The position numbers and the translations under genes were made by a program. A stretch of DNA of 6,495 nt from assembly GCA_013695505.1 (NCBI GenBank), contig JACDAH010000051.1:1-6495 (forward strand), written 5' to 3'. Origin of the DNA: Chloroflexota bacterium (lineage in GTDB: Bacteria; Chloroflexota; Limnocylindria; Limnocylindrales; CSP1-4). Positions 1 through 5,585 of the stretch are shown one piece after another (within the stretch, counting starts at the first letter, position 1; each line of letters begins with the position of its first letter). The notes beneath the pieces are model-generated. The model was not told the DNA's origin, ran no database searches, and saw only the letters and a program-made list of their open reading frames with translations.

Positions 1-947
1 AGCGAGTACAGGGCGAAGCCAAGGGTGTAGTACACGCCGAACGCCAAAAGGAGGGTCGGCGAGAGCGCCTTGAGCGACGTGGAGATCCCGGCGCTCGGCC
101 CGAGCAACGCGGACGCGATCCGGTCCTCGAGGAGGAGCGTCAGGATCGCCGGCGCGAGGACCAGCAGGTACTGGGTCGCGCCGGCGAGGCCGATCCCCAG
201 CGCCTTGCCGATCACGAGCTGGCGCGGCGAGGCGGCGCTGACGAGCAGCTCCATGACCCGGCTCGACTTCTCCGCGACGACGCCGGCCGCGACCCACATC
301 CCGTAGATCACGATCGTGATGAAGATCAGGACGCCGAAGACCGCGCCCACGATCAGGCGGCTGGCGTATGCGCTCGGGTCGTAGGGAGCCGCCGAGGGCC
401 CGCCCGTCGCTCCCCGGAACACCTCGAAGGACGGCACCTTGAAACCACTCGTCGCGGCGTCGAGCAGGGCGACGCTCAACGCCCCGAAGTTGAGCAGCTG
501 GACCGTGCCGTCGCCGACCGTCTCCCCGCCGTGGACGGTGAACCCGAGGCTGCCGTCGGCGGCGCGCCGGGCGGATACGACTGCGTCGAGCCGGTGGTCG
601 TCGACGGCCGCGATCGCTTCGGTCTCTTCGGGCTCGACGAGGACCTCGTACTTCGTGCGACCTTCGATGTTGAGGATCGCGTCCAGGGTGTTCTGGGTGT
701 TCTTCGCGAGCTCCGGGCTGGTGGCCACGACCGCGATCCGGGTCGTCGACCCGCGCTCGAGGAGGCGGACGGCGATCGGGAGCAGGGCGACGACGATGGC
801 AAGGACCGCGAGGGTCACGGTCGAGACGTGGAACAGCCGCGAATGGACGAGCTCCCGGTATTCCCGCCGAGCAATGTGGGTCGTGTTCGGGAATAGCGGT
901 TCGTCACGGATCGGCGCGTTCACATCGGGCGCCTGCTGCTCGTTCAT
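1..947 (-). CDS. ABC-2 type exporter permease, NatB/YhaP-like (3' end cut by window edge)
   Basis: This is the membrane subunit of an ATP-driven exporter and pairs with the ATPase just upstream. The ATG at 947-945 overlaps the ATPase stop as ATGA, so translation is probably coupled. I read 315 codons with no stop before base 1, so the C-terminus with the remaining helices is missing. A hydrophobic helix lies at about residues 42-63. A long extracytoplasmic domain (about 65-195) follows, as in the NatB/ABC2_membrane_3 family. Next come a helix at about 197-221 and the family hallmark [20 protein letters not shown] (222-241), a cytoplasmic coupling segment between helices. Further helices lie at about 247-273 and 297-315. 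NatB itself exports sodium and relatives export peptides, drugs or lipids; nothing here identifies the substrate. Family call is firm, function beyond export is open. Confidence 0.9.
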   Translation of the reverse strand, partial: MNEQQAPDVNAPIRDEPLFPNTTHIARREYRELVHSRLFHVSTVTLAVLAIVVALLPIAVRLLERGSTTRIAVVATSPELAKNTQNTLDAILNIEGRTKYEVLVEPEETEAIAAVDDHRLDAVVSARRAADGSLGFTVHGGETVGDGTVQLLNFGALSVALLDAATSGFKVPSFEVFRGATGGPSAAPYDPSAYASRLIVGAVFGVLIFITIVIYGMWVAAGVVAEKSSRVMELLVSAASPRQLVIGKALGIGLAGATQYLLVLAPAILTLLLEDRIASALLGPSAGISTSLKALSPTLLLAFGVYYTLGFALYS

Positions 948-1909
948 GCGGCGTCCTCGGCGCTCGATGCATCCGGCTCGTCGGCGGCAAGGCGCATGTC
1001 CTCGTCGGCCGGCGGGCCGACGTGGTCGATGAAGATCTGCTCGAGCGACGGCTCGGCCACCTCGAAATGGCTGACCCTGGCCCCGGCCGCCATCGCCGCC
1101 GCCAGGATCGCGTCGGGCTCCGTGCCGTCGTCGAGCTCGATCTCCGTCCGGTCGATGCCCGGGCGCAGGATCCGCGCGCCCGGCACGCCGCTCAGCCAGC
1201 CCATCCGGTGATCGCCCTCGACCGAGAGCCGGACGAGCCGTCGCCCGGATGTCCGCTTGATCTGGCGAAGCGAGCCGCCCACGACCACACGGCCGCGATC
1301 GACAATCGCGATCGACTCGCACATCGCCTCGACCGTCTCCATCTGGTGGGTCGAGAAGATCAAGGTCCGGCCGTCGTCACGGAGCTCGAGGAATGCCTCG
1401 CGGAGCAACGCGACATTGACCGGGTCAAGCCCGGTGAACGGCTCGTCCATGAGCAGGACCGGCGGGTTGTGGAGGATCGCCGAGATCAGCTGGATCTTCT
1501 GCTGGTTGCCCTTCGAAAGCTCCTCGGCCTTGCGCCCGCCGAGGTCAGTGACGCGGAATCGGTGCAGCCACGAGCGGGCGTCGCGCACCGCCACGTCGCG
1601 CGGCACCCCGTGAAGACCCGCGAAGAACACCAGCTGGTCGAGCACCACCATCCGGGGGTAGAGGCCGCGCTCCTCGGGCAGGTAGCCCCAGGTGGCGCGT
1701 GGCAGCTGACGCGTGTCGGTGCCATTCCATACGACTCGGCCACGGTTGGCAGCGAGCACGCCGAGCGCGATCCGCATCGTCGTCGTCTTGCCCGCGCCGT
1801 TCGCGCCGAGGAAGCCGAAGATCTGGCCGGTTGGGACCTCGAACGACAGGCCGTCGAGGGCGAGGACGGTGCCGAAGGTCTTGTGCAGGTCGTCAATGAG
1901 GAGACTCAC
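944..1909 (-). CDS. ABC transporter ATP-binding protein, NatA/YhaQ-like
   Basis: Cytoplasmic ATPase that powers the adjacent ABC-2 permease. From the GTG at 1909 it is 321 residues, normal for the family. Visible motifs: Walker A GANGAGKT (35-42), the Q-loop region [10 protein letters not shown] (76-85, Glu where many ABC proteins have Gln, as in YhaQ-type relatives), signature LSKGNQQ (131-137), Walker B VLLMDEP (151-157), D-loop GLDP (160-163) and switch His188 in STHQ. The last third matches the DUF4162-type tail of these ATPases, ending in [13 protein letters not shown] and an acidic extension. The frame stays open upstream to 2122, but that stretch is Pro/Arg junk lying over the divergent gene. 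Homology begins at [13 protein letters not shown], so I chose the GTG. No Shine-Dalgarno precedes it; a -10-like hexamer at leaderless spacing does. Confidence 0.93.
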   Translation of the reverse strand: MSLLIDDLHKTFGTVLALDGLSFEVPTGQIFGFLGANGAGKTTTMRIALGVLAANRGRVVWNGTDTRQLPRATWGYLPEERGLYPRMVVLDQLVFFAGLHGVPRDVAVRDARSWLHRFRVTDLGGRKAEELSKGNQQKIQLISAILHNPPVLLMDEPFTGLDPVNVALLREAFLELRDDGRTLIFSTHQMETVEAMCESIAIVDRGRVVVGGSLRQIKRTSGRRLVRLSVEGDHRMGWLSGVPGARILRPGIDRTEIELDDGTEPDAILAAAMAAGARVSHFEVAEPSLEQIFIDHVGPPADEDMRLAADEPDASSAEDAA

Positions 1910-1915
1910 CGACCG

Positions 1916-1921
1916 AGGATA
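1916..1921 (-). promoter_or_regulatory. Candidate -10 element for a leaderless transporter mRNA
   Basis: On the minus strand this reads TATCCT, with six bases between it and the GTG start at 1909. That is the spacing expected if transcription begins at the start codon itself, which would explain the lack of a Shine-Dalgarno. It lies within the perfect palindrome GGATATCC (1917-1924). No convincing -35 is seen 16-18 bases upstream. The same TATCCTCG octamer occurs upstream of ppk. Inference from spacing only. Confidence 0.4.
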
Positions 1922-1960
1922 TCCCCGCCCGGCCCGACTGGTGACCGGACGATGGTCCCG

Positions 1961-1984
1961 GGAGGTGCGATGATGACCCGGTGA
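1961..1984 (+). promoter_or_regulatory. Shine-Dalgarno plus MMTR mini-ORF overlapping the DUF971 start
   Basis: GGAGGT at 1961-1966 is a strong ribosome site, but 14 bases separate it from the GTG at 1981, which is too far for normal use. It lies 3 and 6 bases before two tandem ATGs (1970, 1973), which open the reading frame ATG ATG ACC CGG TGA. Its TGA (1982-1984) overlaps the gene's GTG as GTGA. Ribosomes could therefore reinitiate on the GTG. Alternatively, GATGAT (1969-1974) is six bases before the GTG and could serve as a weak -10 for a leaderless message. Both readings are inference. Confidence 0.35.
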
Positions 1985-2520
1985 GCCAGGAGCGTGATTC
2001 CATCCAATCGAGCCCGGCCGCGGCGGTTGCGACACCTCCGGGGGTCGGGGTACCCGGCCCGACCGGCGGCGCTCCGGACGGGGGCGATCCGGCCGATTCG
2101 CCCACCGGCTCGCCGACGGCACCCCTCAAGATCCACGCCGATCGGGCGGCCGCGACGCTGGCGATCGACTGGGCTGACGGCCACGCCACGGTCTACGACT
2201 TCACCGCGCTGCGCTGGCTCTGTCCGTGCGCCTATTGCCGCGGCGAGGCGGGCATGCCGGGCTGGCTCGACAGCGCCCCGACCCTGACCGCCGAGCAGAC
2301 GCGGATGACCTACATCCATCTCGTCGGCAATTACGCGGTGTCGCCGCACTGGGGCGACGGCCATTCGACCGGGTTCTACACCTACCGCCTGCTCCGCGAC
2401 CGCTGCCCCTGCGCGGCGTGCGCGGCGCGGCGCGGTCAGGCCGGCCACCTCGACGAGGACGGGCACGGCGCCCGACCCGAAACCGGCGCCCGATCCAAGA
2501 CCGGCCACCAGCACGATTGA
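1981..2520 (+). CDS. DUF971 / GBBH-like N-terminal domain protein with two CPCxxC motifs
   Basis: A 179-residue soluble protein starting at GTG; no other in-frame start is available nearby. Residues 1-48 are low-complexity Pro/Gly/Ser/Asp and probably disordered. The domain occupies about 49-150: [20 protein letters not shown], then CPCAYC (81-86), then [20 protein letters not shown], then [11 protein letters not shown] with Cys142, 144 and 147. This order (strand, WxDG, Cys cluster, W-x-D-G-H, second Cys cluster) is the DUF971 pattern, a small domain also found at the N-terminus of gamma-butyrobetaine hydroxylase and attached to some Mrp/ApbC iron-sulfur proteins. The six cysteines suggest zinc or iron-sulfur binding. 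The Asp/Gly/His-rich tail (155-179) looks unstructured. The next gene starts 10 bases after the stop, so it probably heads an operon. Exact role is unknown for the family. Confidence 0.85.
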   Translation: MSQERDSIQSSPAAAVATPPGVGVPGPTGGAPDGGDPADSPTGSPTAPLKIHADRAAATLAIDWADGHATVYDFTALRWLCPCAYCRGEAGMPGWLDSAPTLTAEQTRMTYIHLVGNYAVSPHWGDGHSTGFYTYRLLRDRCPCAACAARRGQAGHLDEDGHGARPETGARSKTGHQHD

Positions 2521-2530
2521 GGGAGCTTCG

Positions 2531-2878
2531 ATGATCGTCGCCACCACCCCGTTCATCGCCGGACATCGCGTCGTCGAGACGAAGGGCCAGGTCTTCGGCC
2601 TCGTCGTTCGGAGCCGCGGCTTTTCGGGCAACCTGATCGCCGGCCTCCGGTCGCTCGGTGGCGGCGAGATCAAGGAATACACCTCGCTCCTCGAGGACAC
2701 TCGCCGCCAGGCCCTCGACCGGCTCGTCAAGAACGCCACGCTGATGGGCGCCAACGCCGTGATCTCGATGCGATTCGACAGCTCCGAGATGGCGACCACG
2801 ATGACCGAGATCGTGGCCTATGGAACAGCGGTCGTGATCGAGGTCGACGCGGGCGCTGCCCAGCCGACGACCGAGTAG
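2531..2878 (+). CDS. YbjQ/UPF0145 family protein (putative heavy-metal-binding)
   Basis: A 115-residue soluble protein, close to the usual 100-110 of the family. It shows the full family pattern: an N-terminal TTPFIAGHRVVETKGQVFGL strand pair, RSRGFSGNLIAGLRSLGGGE (27-46) preceding a long helix with REA-type spacing (EYTSLLEDTRRQALDRL, 49-65), then the signature LMGANAVISMRFDSS (71-85) and a final strand AYGTAVVIE (96-104). Family members form small ring-shaped oligomers and carry a heavy-metal-binding label in databases, but biochemical proof is thin. A good Shine-Dalgarno AGGGAG (2520-2525) precedes the ATG by five bases and overlaps the upstream stop region, so co-expression with the DUF971 gene is likely. 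No signal peptide or membrane segment is seen. Confidence 0.9.
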   Translation: MIVATTPFIAGHRVVETKGQVFGLVVRSRGFSGNLIAGLRSLGGGEIKEYTSLLEDTRRQALDRLVKNATLMGANAVISMRFDSSEMATTMTEIVAYGTAVVIEVDAGAAQPTTE

Positions 2879-2887
2879 GGAGACAGC

Positions 2888-3178
2888 GTGCTCAGCGCCT
2901 CCACCAGGGTCGCCGTCGCCCTTGTCGCAACCCTCATGCTCCTCGGCGGGCTCGGCCTGATCGCCATCGGCGGCACCACCGCGATCTCCGGCCTGTGGCC
3001 GGTGATCGCCGGCGCCGTCGTCCTCGTGGCGCTCGCGATCGAGCGCAACCGCTACCGCTCCGAGGCAGCCGAGCGATCGTTCGAATCGGTCGGGCCAGGC
3101 GGCGGCGAGCCGCCCGGCAGCCTCGATGGCCGGTTCGTCCCTCCAACGAGACGTTCGTCGACCCGACGACCGGTCTGA
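2888..3178 (+). CDS. Small two-helix membrane protein, frameshifted near its C-terminus
   Basis: Starts at GTG nine bases after the YbjQ stop, with AGGGAGA (2877-2883) as ribosome site. Residues about 7-29 and 33-51 form two hydrophobic helices joined by a tight GGTTAISG turn, followed by the basic stop-transfer stretch ERNRYRS (52-58) and a flexible Gly/Pro/Glu region. I do not recognise a named family. As read, the frame ends at 96 residues in PPTRRSSTRRPV, which looks like out-of-frame coding. Adding one base at about 3139-3142 (for example one more C in the CCC run) joins GRFVP to SNETFVDPTTG and gives a 116-residue protein ending at 3237. The helices face the membrane and the tail should lie in the cytoplasm by the positive-inside rule. 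A real inactivating indel, an assembly error and recoding are all possible. Confidence 0.7.
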   Translation: MLSASTRVAVALVATLMLLGGLGLIAIGGTTAISGLWPVIAGAVVLVALAIERNRYRSEAAERSFESVGPGGGEPPGSLDGRFVPPTRRSSTRRPV

Positions 3179-3237
3179 CGATGCGGGTCTTTGTCGACCG
3201 CACGACCGGAGATCGGCGGTACGTGGCCGAGGGCTGA
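3140..3237 (+). other. Out-of-frame C-terminal tail of the small membrane protein
   Basis: In the -1 frame relative to the gene above, these bases encode SNETFVDPTTG, then LTMRVFVDRTTG, then DRRYVAEG and a TGA at 3235-3237. The tail contains two copies of FVDxTTG spaced 12 codons apart and ends in RRYVAEG, resembling the short (E)RFVDP-TG...GERRY tails that end many small bacterial membrane proteins. It has no start or ribosome site of its own, so it is best read as the displaced end of the upstream gene, not as a separate gene. Confidence 0.6.
3154..3209 (+). repeat. Imperfect 20-base direct repeat encoding FVDxTTG twice
   Basis: Two 20-base units, 3154-3173 and 3190-3209, start 36 bases apart and differ at three positions. 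Both encode FVDxTTG in the same frame (FVDPTTG, FVDRTTG). The in-frame spacing and conserved amino acids show the tail was under coding constraint in that frame, which supports the frameshift reading. Confidence 0.6.
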
Positions 3238-3271
3238 CCTTCGTCGTGGTCCCGAATGCCGCAGGTCGCGT

Positions 3272-3279
3272 GGTATCCT
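3272..3279 (+). promoter_or_regulatory. Candidate extended -10 promoter for ppk
   Basis: The 99-base gap between the small membrane gene and ppk contains TGGTATCCT, an extended -10 form (TG, one base, TATCCT at 3274-3279). It would start transcription at about 3286 and give a leader of roughly 50 bases before the ATG at 3337. No clear -35 is visible, which an extended -10 can tolerate. The following CG makes the octamer TATCCTCG identical to the one before the transporter ATPase. ppk may thus be transcribed on its own as well as by readthrough from upstream. Confidence 0.4.
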
Positions 3280-3291
3280 CGCCGGCCCGAG

Positions 3292-3308
3292 CGGCGCGTC
3301 GCGCGCCG
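3292..3308 (+). promoter_or_regulatory. GC hairpin in the ppk leader
   Basis: CGGCGCG (3292-3298) and CGCGCCG (3302-3308) are perfect reverse complements around a three-base TCG loop. The hairpin falls just after the inferred transcription start. It has no following T-run, so it is not a standard terminator. A purine stretch GAGAGG (3316-3321) follows but is 15 bases from the ATG. It could stabilise or regulate the message, or be a chance product of high GC. Confidence 0.3.
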
Positions 3309-3336
3309 GGTTCCCGAGAGGCATGCAACGACCTCG

Positions 3337-5565
3337 ATGAGCGCCTCCCCCGACGTCACCGCGACCGCGAAACCGTTGTCGGCGCACCGCTCGAACGGAC
3401 GCGGCCGCGCCACCACCGCCGGCGCGAAGCGGGCCCGCGGCACGACGGCTGACCGCGCCGTCCGCAAGTGGCCGTACATCAATCGCGAGCTGTCGTGGCT
3501 CGAGTACGCCGGGCGGGTTTTGTTCGAAGCCGGCGACGACCGGAACCCGATTCTCGAGCGGATCAACTTCCTGACGATCTTCGCGAGCATGCTCGACGAG
3601 TTCTTCCAGATCCGGATCGCCGGCCTGCGCCAGCAGGTCCACGCCGGCCGGGCCACCACCTCTCCCGACGGCCGGTCCTCCGCCGAGCAGCTCGCGGCTG
3701 CGCGCGAGCGGGTCCTCGAGCTCGTCGCCGAGCACAGTGCGATCTGGGCAGACATCCGGCGGGCCCTCGCCGGCGCCGACATCGGGATCGTCAAATACGC
3801 TTCTATCCCGGACCATCACGCGGCCCTCCGCCAGCGGTTCATCGACGAGATCTACCCGGTCCTCACCCCGCTCGCCGTCGATCCCGGCCACCCGTTTCCG
3901 TACATCTCGACGCTGAGCCTGTCGATCGCGGTCGGCCTACGCGATCCCGAGACCGGCGAGAGCGGCTTCGCCCGCGTCAAGGTCCCCCAGATCCTGCCCC
4001 GCCTGTTCGAGGTCGAGCCGCACCGGTTCGTCCTCCTCGACCAGATCATCGAGGCCAACCTGGATCTCCTGTTCAGCGGAATGGAGATCCTGGAGCACCA
4101 TCTCTTCCGGGTCACCCGCAACGCCGACCTCGCGATCGAGGAGGACGAGGCGGATGACCTGTTGATGGCGATCGAGGAGGAGCTCCGGCGGCGACGGTTC
4201 GGCGAGGCGGTCCGGCTCGAGGTCGAGCGCTCGATGCCGGTCGCGACCCGAGAGATCCTGCTCCACGGGCTCGGCCTCGGCGACGACGACGCGTACGAGA
4301 TCCGGGGCATGCTCGACCTGACGGGCCTGCGCCAGATCGCGGACCTCGACCGGCCTGACCTCAAGAGCAAGCCCTGGACCCCGGTAACGCCGGCTCGCCT
4401 CGCGCCGCCGGACGAAGACGACCCCGCCGACGTGTTCGCCGCGATCCGCACGAACGACCTGCTCGTCCATCATCCGTACGAGAGCTTCGTCGCGTCGATC
4501 GAGCGGTTCATCGCCCAGGCGGTCGACGATCCCGAGGTTCTCACGATCAAGATGACCTTGTATCGGACGTCCGGCGATTCGCCGATCGTCCAGAACCTCA
4601 TTCGCGCCGCCGAGCGGGGCAAGCAGGTAGTCGTCCTGGTCGAGATCAAGGCCCGCTTCGACGAGGAGGCGAACATCGTCTGGGCCCGCAAGCTGGAGCA
4701 GGCGGGCGCCCACGTGGTCTACGGGCTGGTCGGGCTCAAGACCCACTCGAAGGTCTGTCTCGTGGTCCGTCGCGAGGGCTCCGGGCTGCGCCGCTACGTC
4801 CACATCGGGACCGGCAACTACAACCCGAAGACCGCCCGGCTCTACACCGACCTCGGCCTGCTGAGCTGCCGGCCCGAGCTCGGCGCCGACGTGACGGACC
4901 TGTTCAACGTCCTGACCGGCCTGTCGCGCCAGAAGACGTTCCGGCGGCTGCTCGTCGCGCCCCACAGCCTCCGCTCGCGGTTCCTCGAGCTCGTCGACCG
5001 CGAGATCGCCCACGCCGCCGTCGGACACCAGGCGCGGATCGTGGTCAAGCTCAACGCCCTCGTCGACCAGCCCTCGATCGATGCCCTCTACCGGGCCTCG
5101 CAGGGCGGCGTCCGGGTCGACGTCATCGCCCGGGCCGCCTGCTCGCTCCTGCCTGGCGTCAAGGGCGTGTCGGACAACATCGCGGTCCGCTCGACCGTCG
5201 GCGAGTTCCTCGAGCACTCGCGGATCTGGGGCTTCGCCAACGGCGGCGAAACCGAGTGGTACATCGGCTCGGCGGACCTGATGGACCGTAACCTGGACCG
5301 ACGGGTCGAGGCGATGGTCCCGGTCGAGGACGGCGACGCGCGGGCCCGGATCGGCGAGATCATCGAGACCATGCTCGAGGACGATCGACGGTCGTGGGCG
5401 CTCGGTCCGGATGCGAGCTGGCAGCGGGTCGAGGTCATCAACGGCCACCCCGGCACGTCCGACGTCCACGAGGTGCTGCGGCAACGGGCGATCGCCTCGA
5501 CGGCCACCGCCACCACGCCCCATCGGCCGCGGGCGGGCGTCGGCTCCCTGGATCCGCGCGCATGA
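3337..5565 (+). CDS. ppk: Polyphosphate kinase 1 (Ppk1)
   Basis: Makes inorganic polyphosphate by reversible transfer of the ATP gamma-phosphate. The protein has 742 residues, slightly longer than the usual 690-720. All four PPK1 domains are present: N domain from WPYINRELSWLEYAGRVLFE (45-64) through FASMLDEFFQIRIAGL, head domain with HPFPYISTLSLSIAVGL, and the two catalytic C domains. The phosphorylated His is His470 in GLKTHSK, with His489 in RYVHIGTGNYNPKTARLYTD. Arg410 and Arg440 (KARFDEE), Arg599 and His627 (LEHSRIW) match E. coli Arg375, Arg405, Arg564 and His592 at a constant offset of 35, so the active site is intact. The frame is open back to an ATG at 3256, but that lies before the candidate promoter and encodes Arg-rich non-homologous sequence; ATG 3337 is preferred. 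Residues 1-44 form a basic, probably disordered tail. The CYTH gene follows after 16 bases. Confidence 0.97.
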   Translation: MSASPDVTATAKPLSAHRSNGRGRATTAGAKRARGTTADRAVRKWPYINRELSWLEYAGRVLFEAGDDRNPILERINFLTIFASMLDEFFQIRIAGLRQQVHAGRATTSPDGRSSAEQLAAARERVLELVAEHSAIWADIRRALAGADIGIVKYASIPDHHAALRQRFIDEIYPVLTPLAVDPGHPFPYISTLSLSIAVGLRDPETGESGFARVKVPQILPRLFEVEPHRFVLLDQIIEANLDLLFSGMEILEHHLFRVTRNADLAIEEDEADDLLMAIEEELRRRRFGEAVRLEVERSMPVATREILLHGLGLGDDDAYEIRGMLDLTGLRQIADLDRPDLKSKPWTPVTPARLAPPDEDDPADVFAAIRTNDLLVHHPYESFVASIERFIAQAVDDPEVLTIKMTLYRTSGDSPIVQNLIRAAERGKQVVVLVEIKARFDEEANIVWARKLEQAGAHVVYGLVGLKTHSKVCLVVRREGSGLRRYVHIGTGNYNPKTARLYTDLGLLSCRPELGADVTDLFNVLTGLSRQKTFRRLLVAPHSLRSRFLELVDREIAHAAVGHQARIVVKLNALVDQPSIDALYRASQGGVRVDVIARAACSLLPGVKGVSDNIAVRSTVGEFLEHSRIWGFANGGETEWYIGSADLMDRNLDRRVEAMVPVEDGDARARIGEIIETMLEDDRRSWALGPDASWQRVEVINGHPGTSDVHEVLRQRAIASTATATTPHRPRAGVGSLDPRA

Positions 5566-5585
5566 CCAGGGAGCTGCGCCGATGA
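5562..5585 (+). other. Seven-codon mini-ORF bridging ppk and the CYTH gene
   Basis: The frame ATG ACC AGG GAG CTG CGC CGA TGA starts inside the ppk stop (ATGA overlap at 5562-5565) and ends on the CYTH start (ATGA overlap at 5582-5585). It also carries the Shine-Dalgarno AGGGAG (5568-5573), eight bases before ATG 5582. It could pass ribosomes from ppk to the CYTH gene, or it may be a chance result of the ribosome site sitting in an open frame. Confidence 0.3.

Noticed and set aside
439..1032. Plus-strand frames of 197 and 121 codons over the permease
   Set aside because: The minus strand encodes a coherent ABC-2 permease with helices and the [10 protein letters not shown] hallmark across the same bases.
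1022..1984. A 320-codon plus-strand frame over the ABC ATPase
   Set aside because: The opposite strand carries all ABC motifs in order. This frame is a codon-bias shadow; only its last four codons (the MMTR mini-ORF) are considered separately.
1910..2122. Upstream extension of the ABC ATPase frame to an ATG at 2122
   Set aside because: The extra 71 residues are Pro/Arg/Ser-rich without homology and overlap the divergent DUF971 gene; the family N-terminus begins at the GTG at 1909.
3256..3336. Upstream ATG of the ppk frame at 3256
   Set aside because: It precedes the candidate -10 element, encodes an Arg-rich stretch unlike Ppk1, and crosses the leader hairpin; ATG 3337 is the better start.
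3238..3336. Possible transcription terminator or small RNA in the gap before ppk
   Set aside because: The only strong hairpin (3292-3308) lacks a T-run and lies downstream of the candidate promoter; there is no tRNA or riboswitch-like structure that I can support.
2201..3891. Overlapping minus-strand frames of 375, 286 and 279 codons
   Set aside because: They oppose the DUF971, YbjQ, membrane and ppk genes, all recognisable or well placed on the plus strand, and contain Arg/Gly/Asp-biased sequence with no family pattern.
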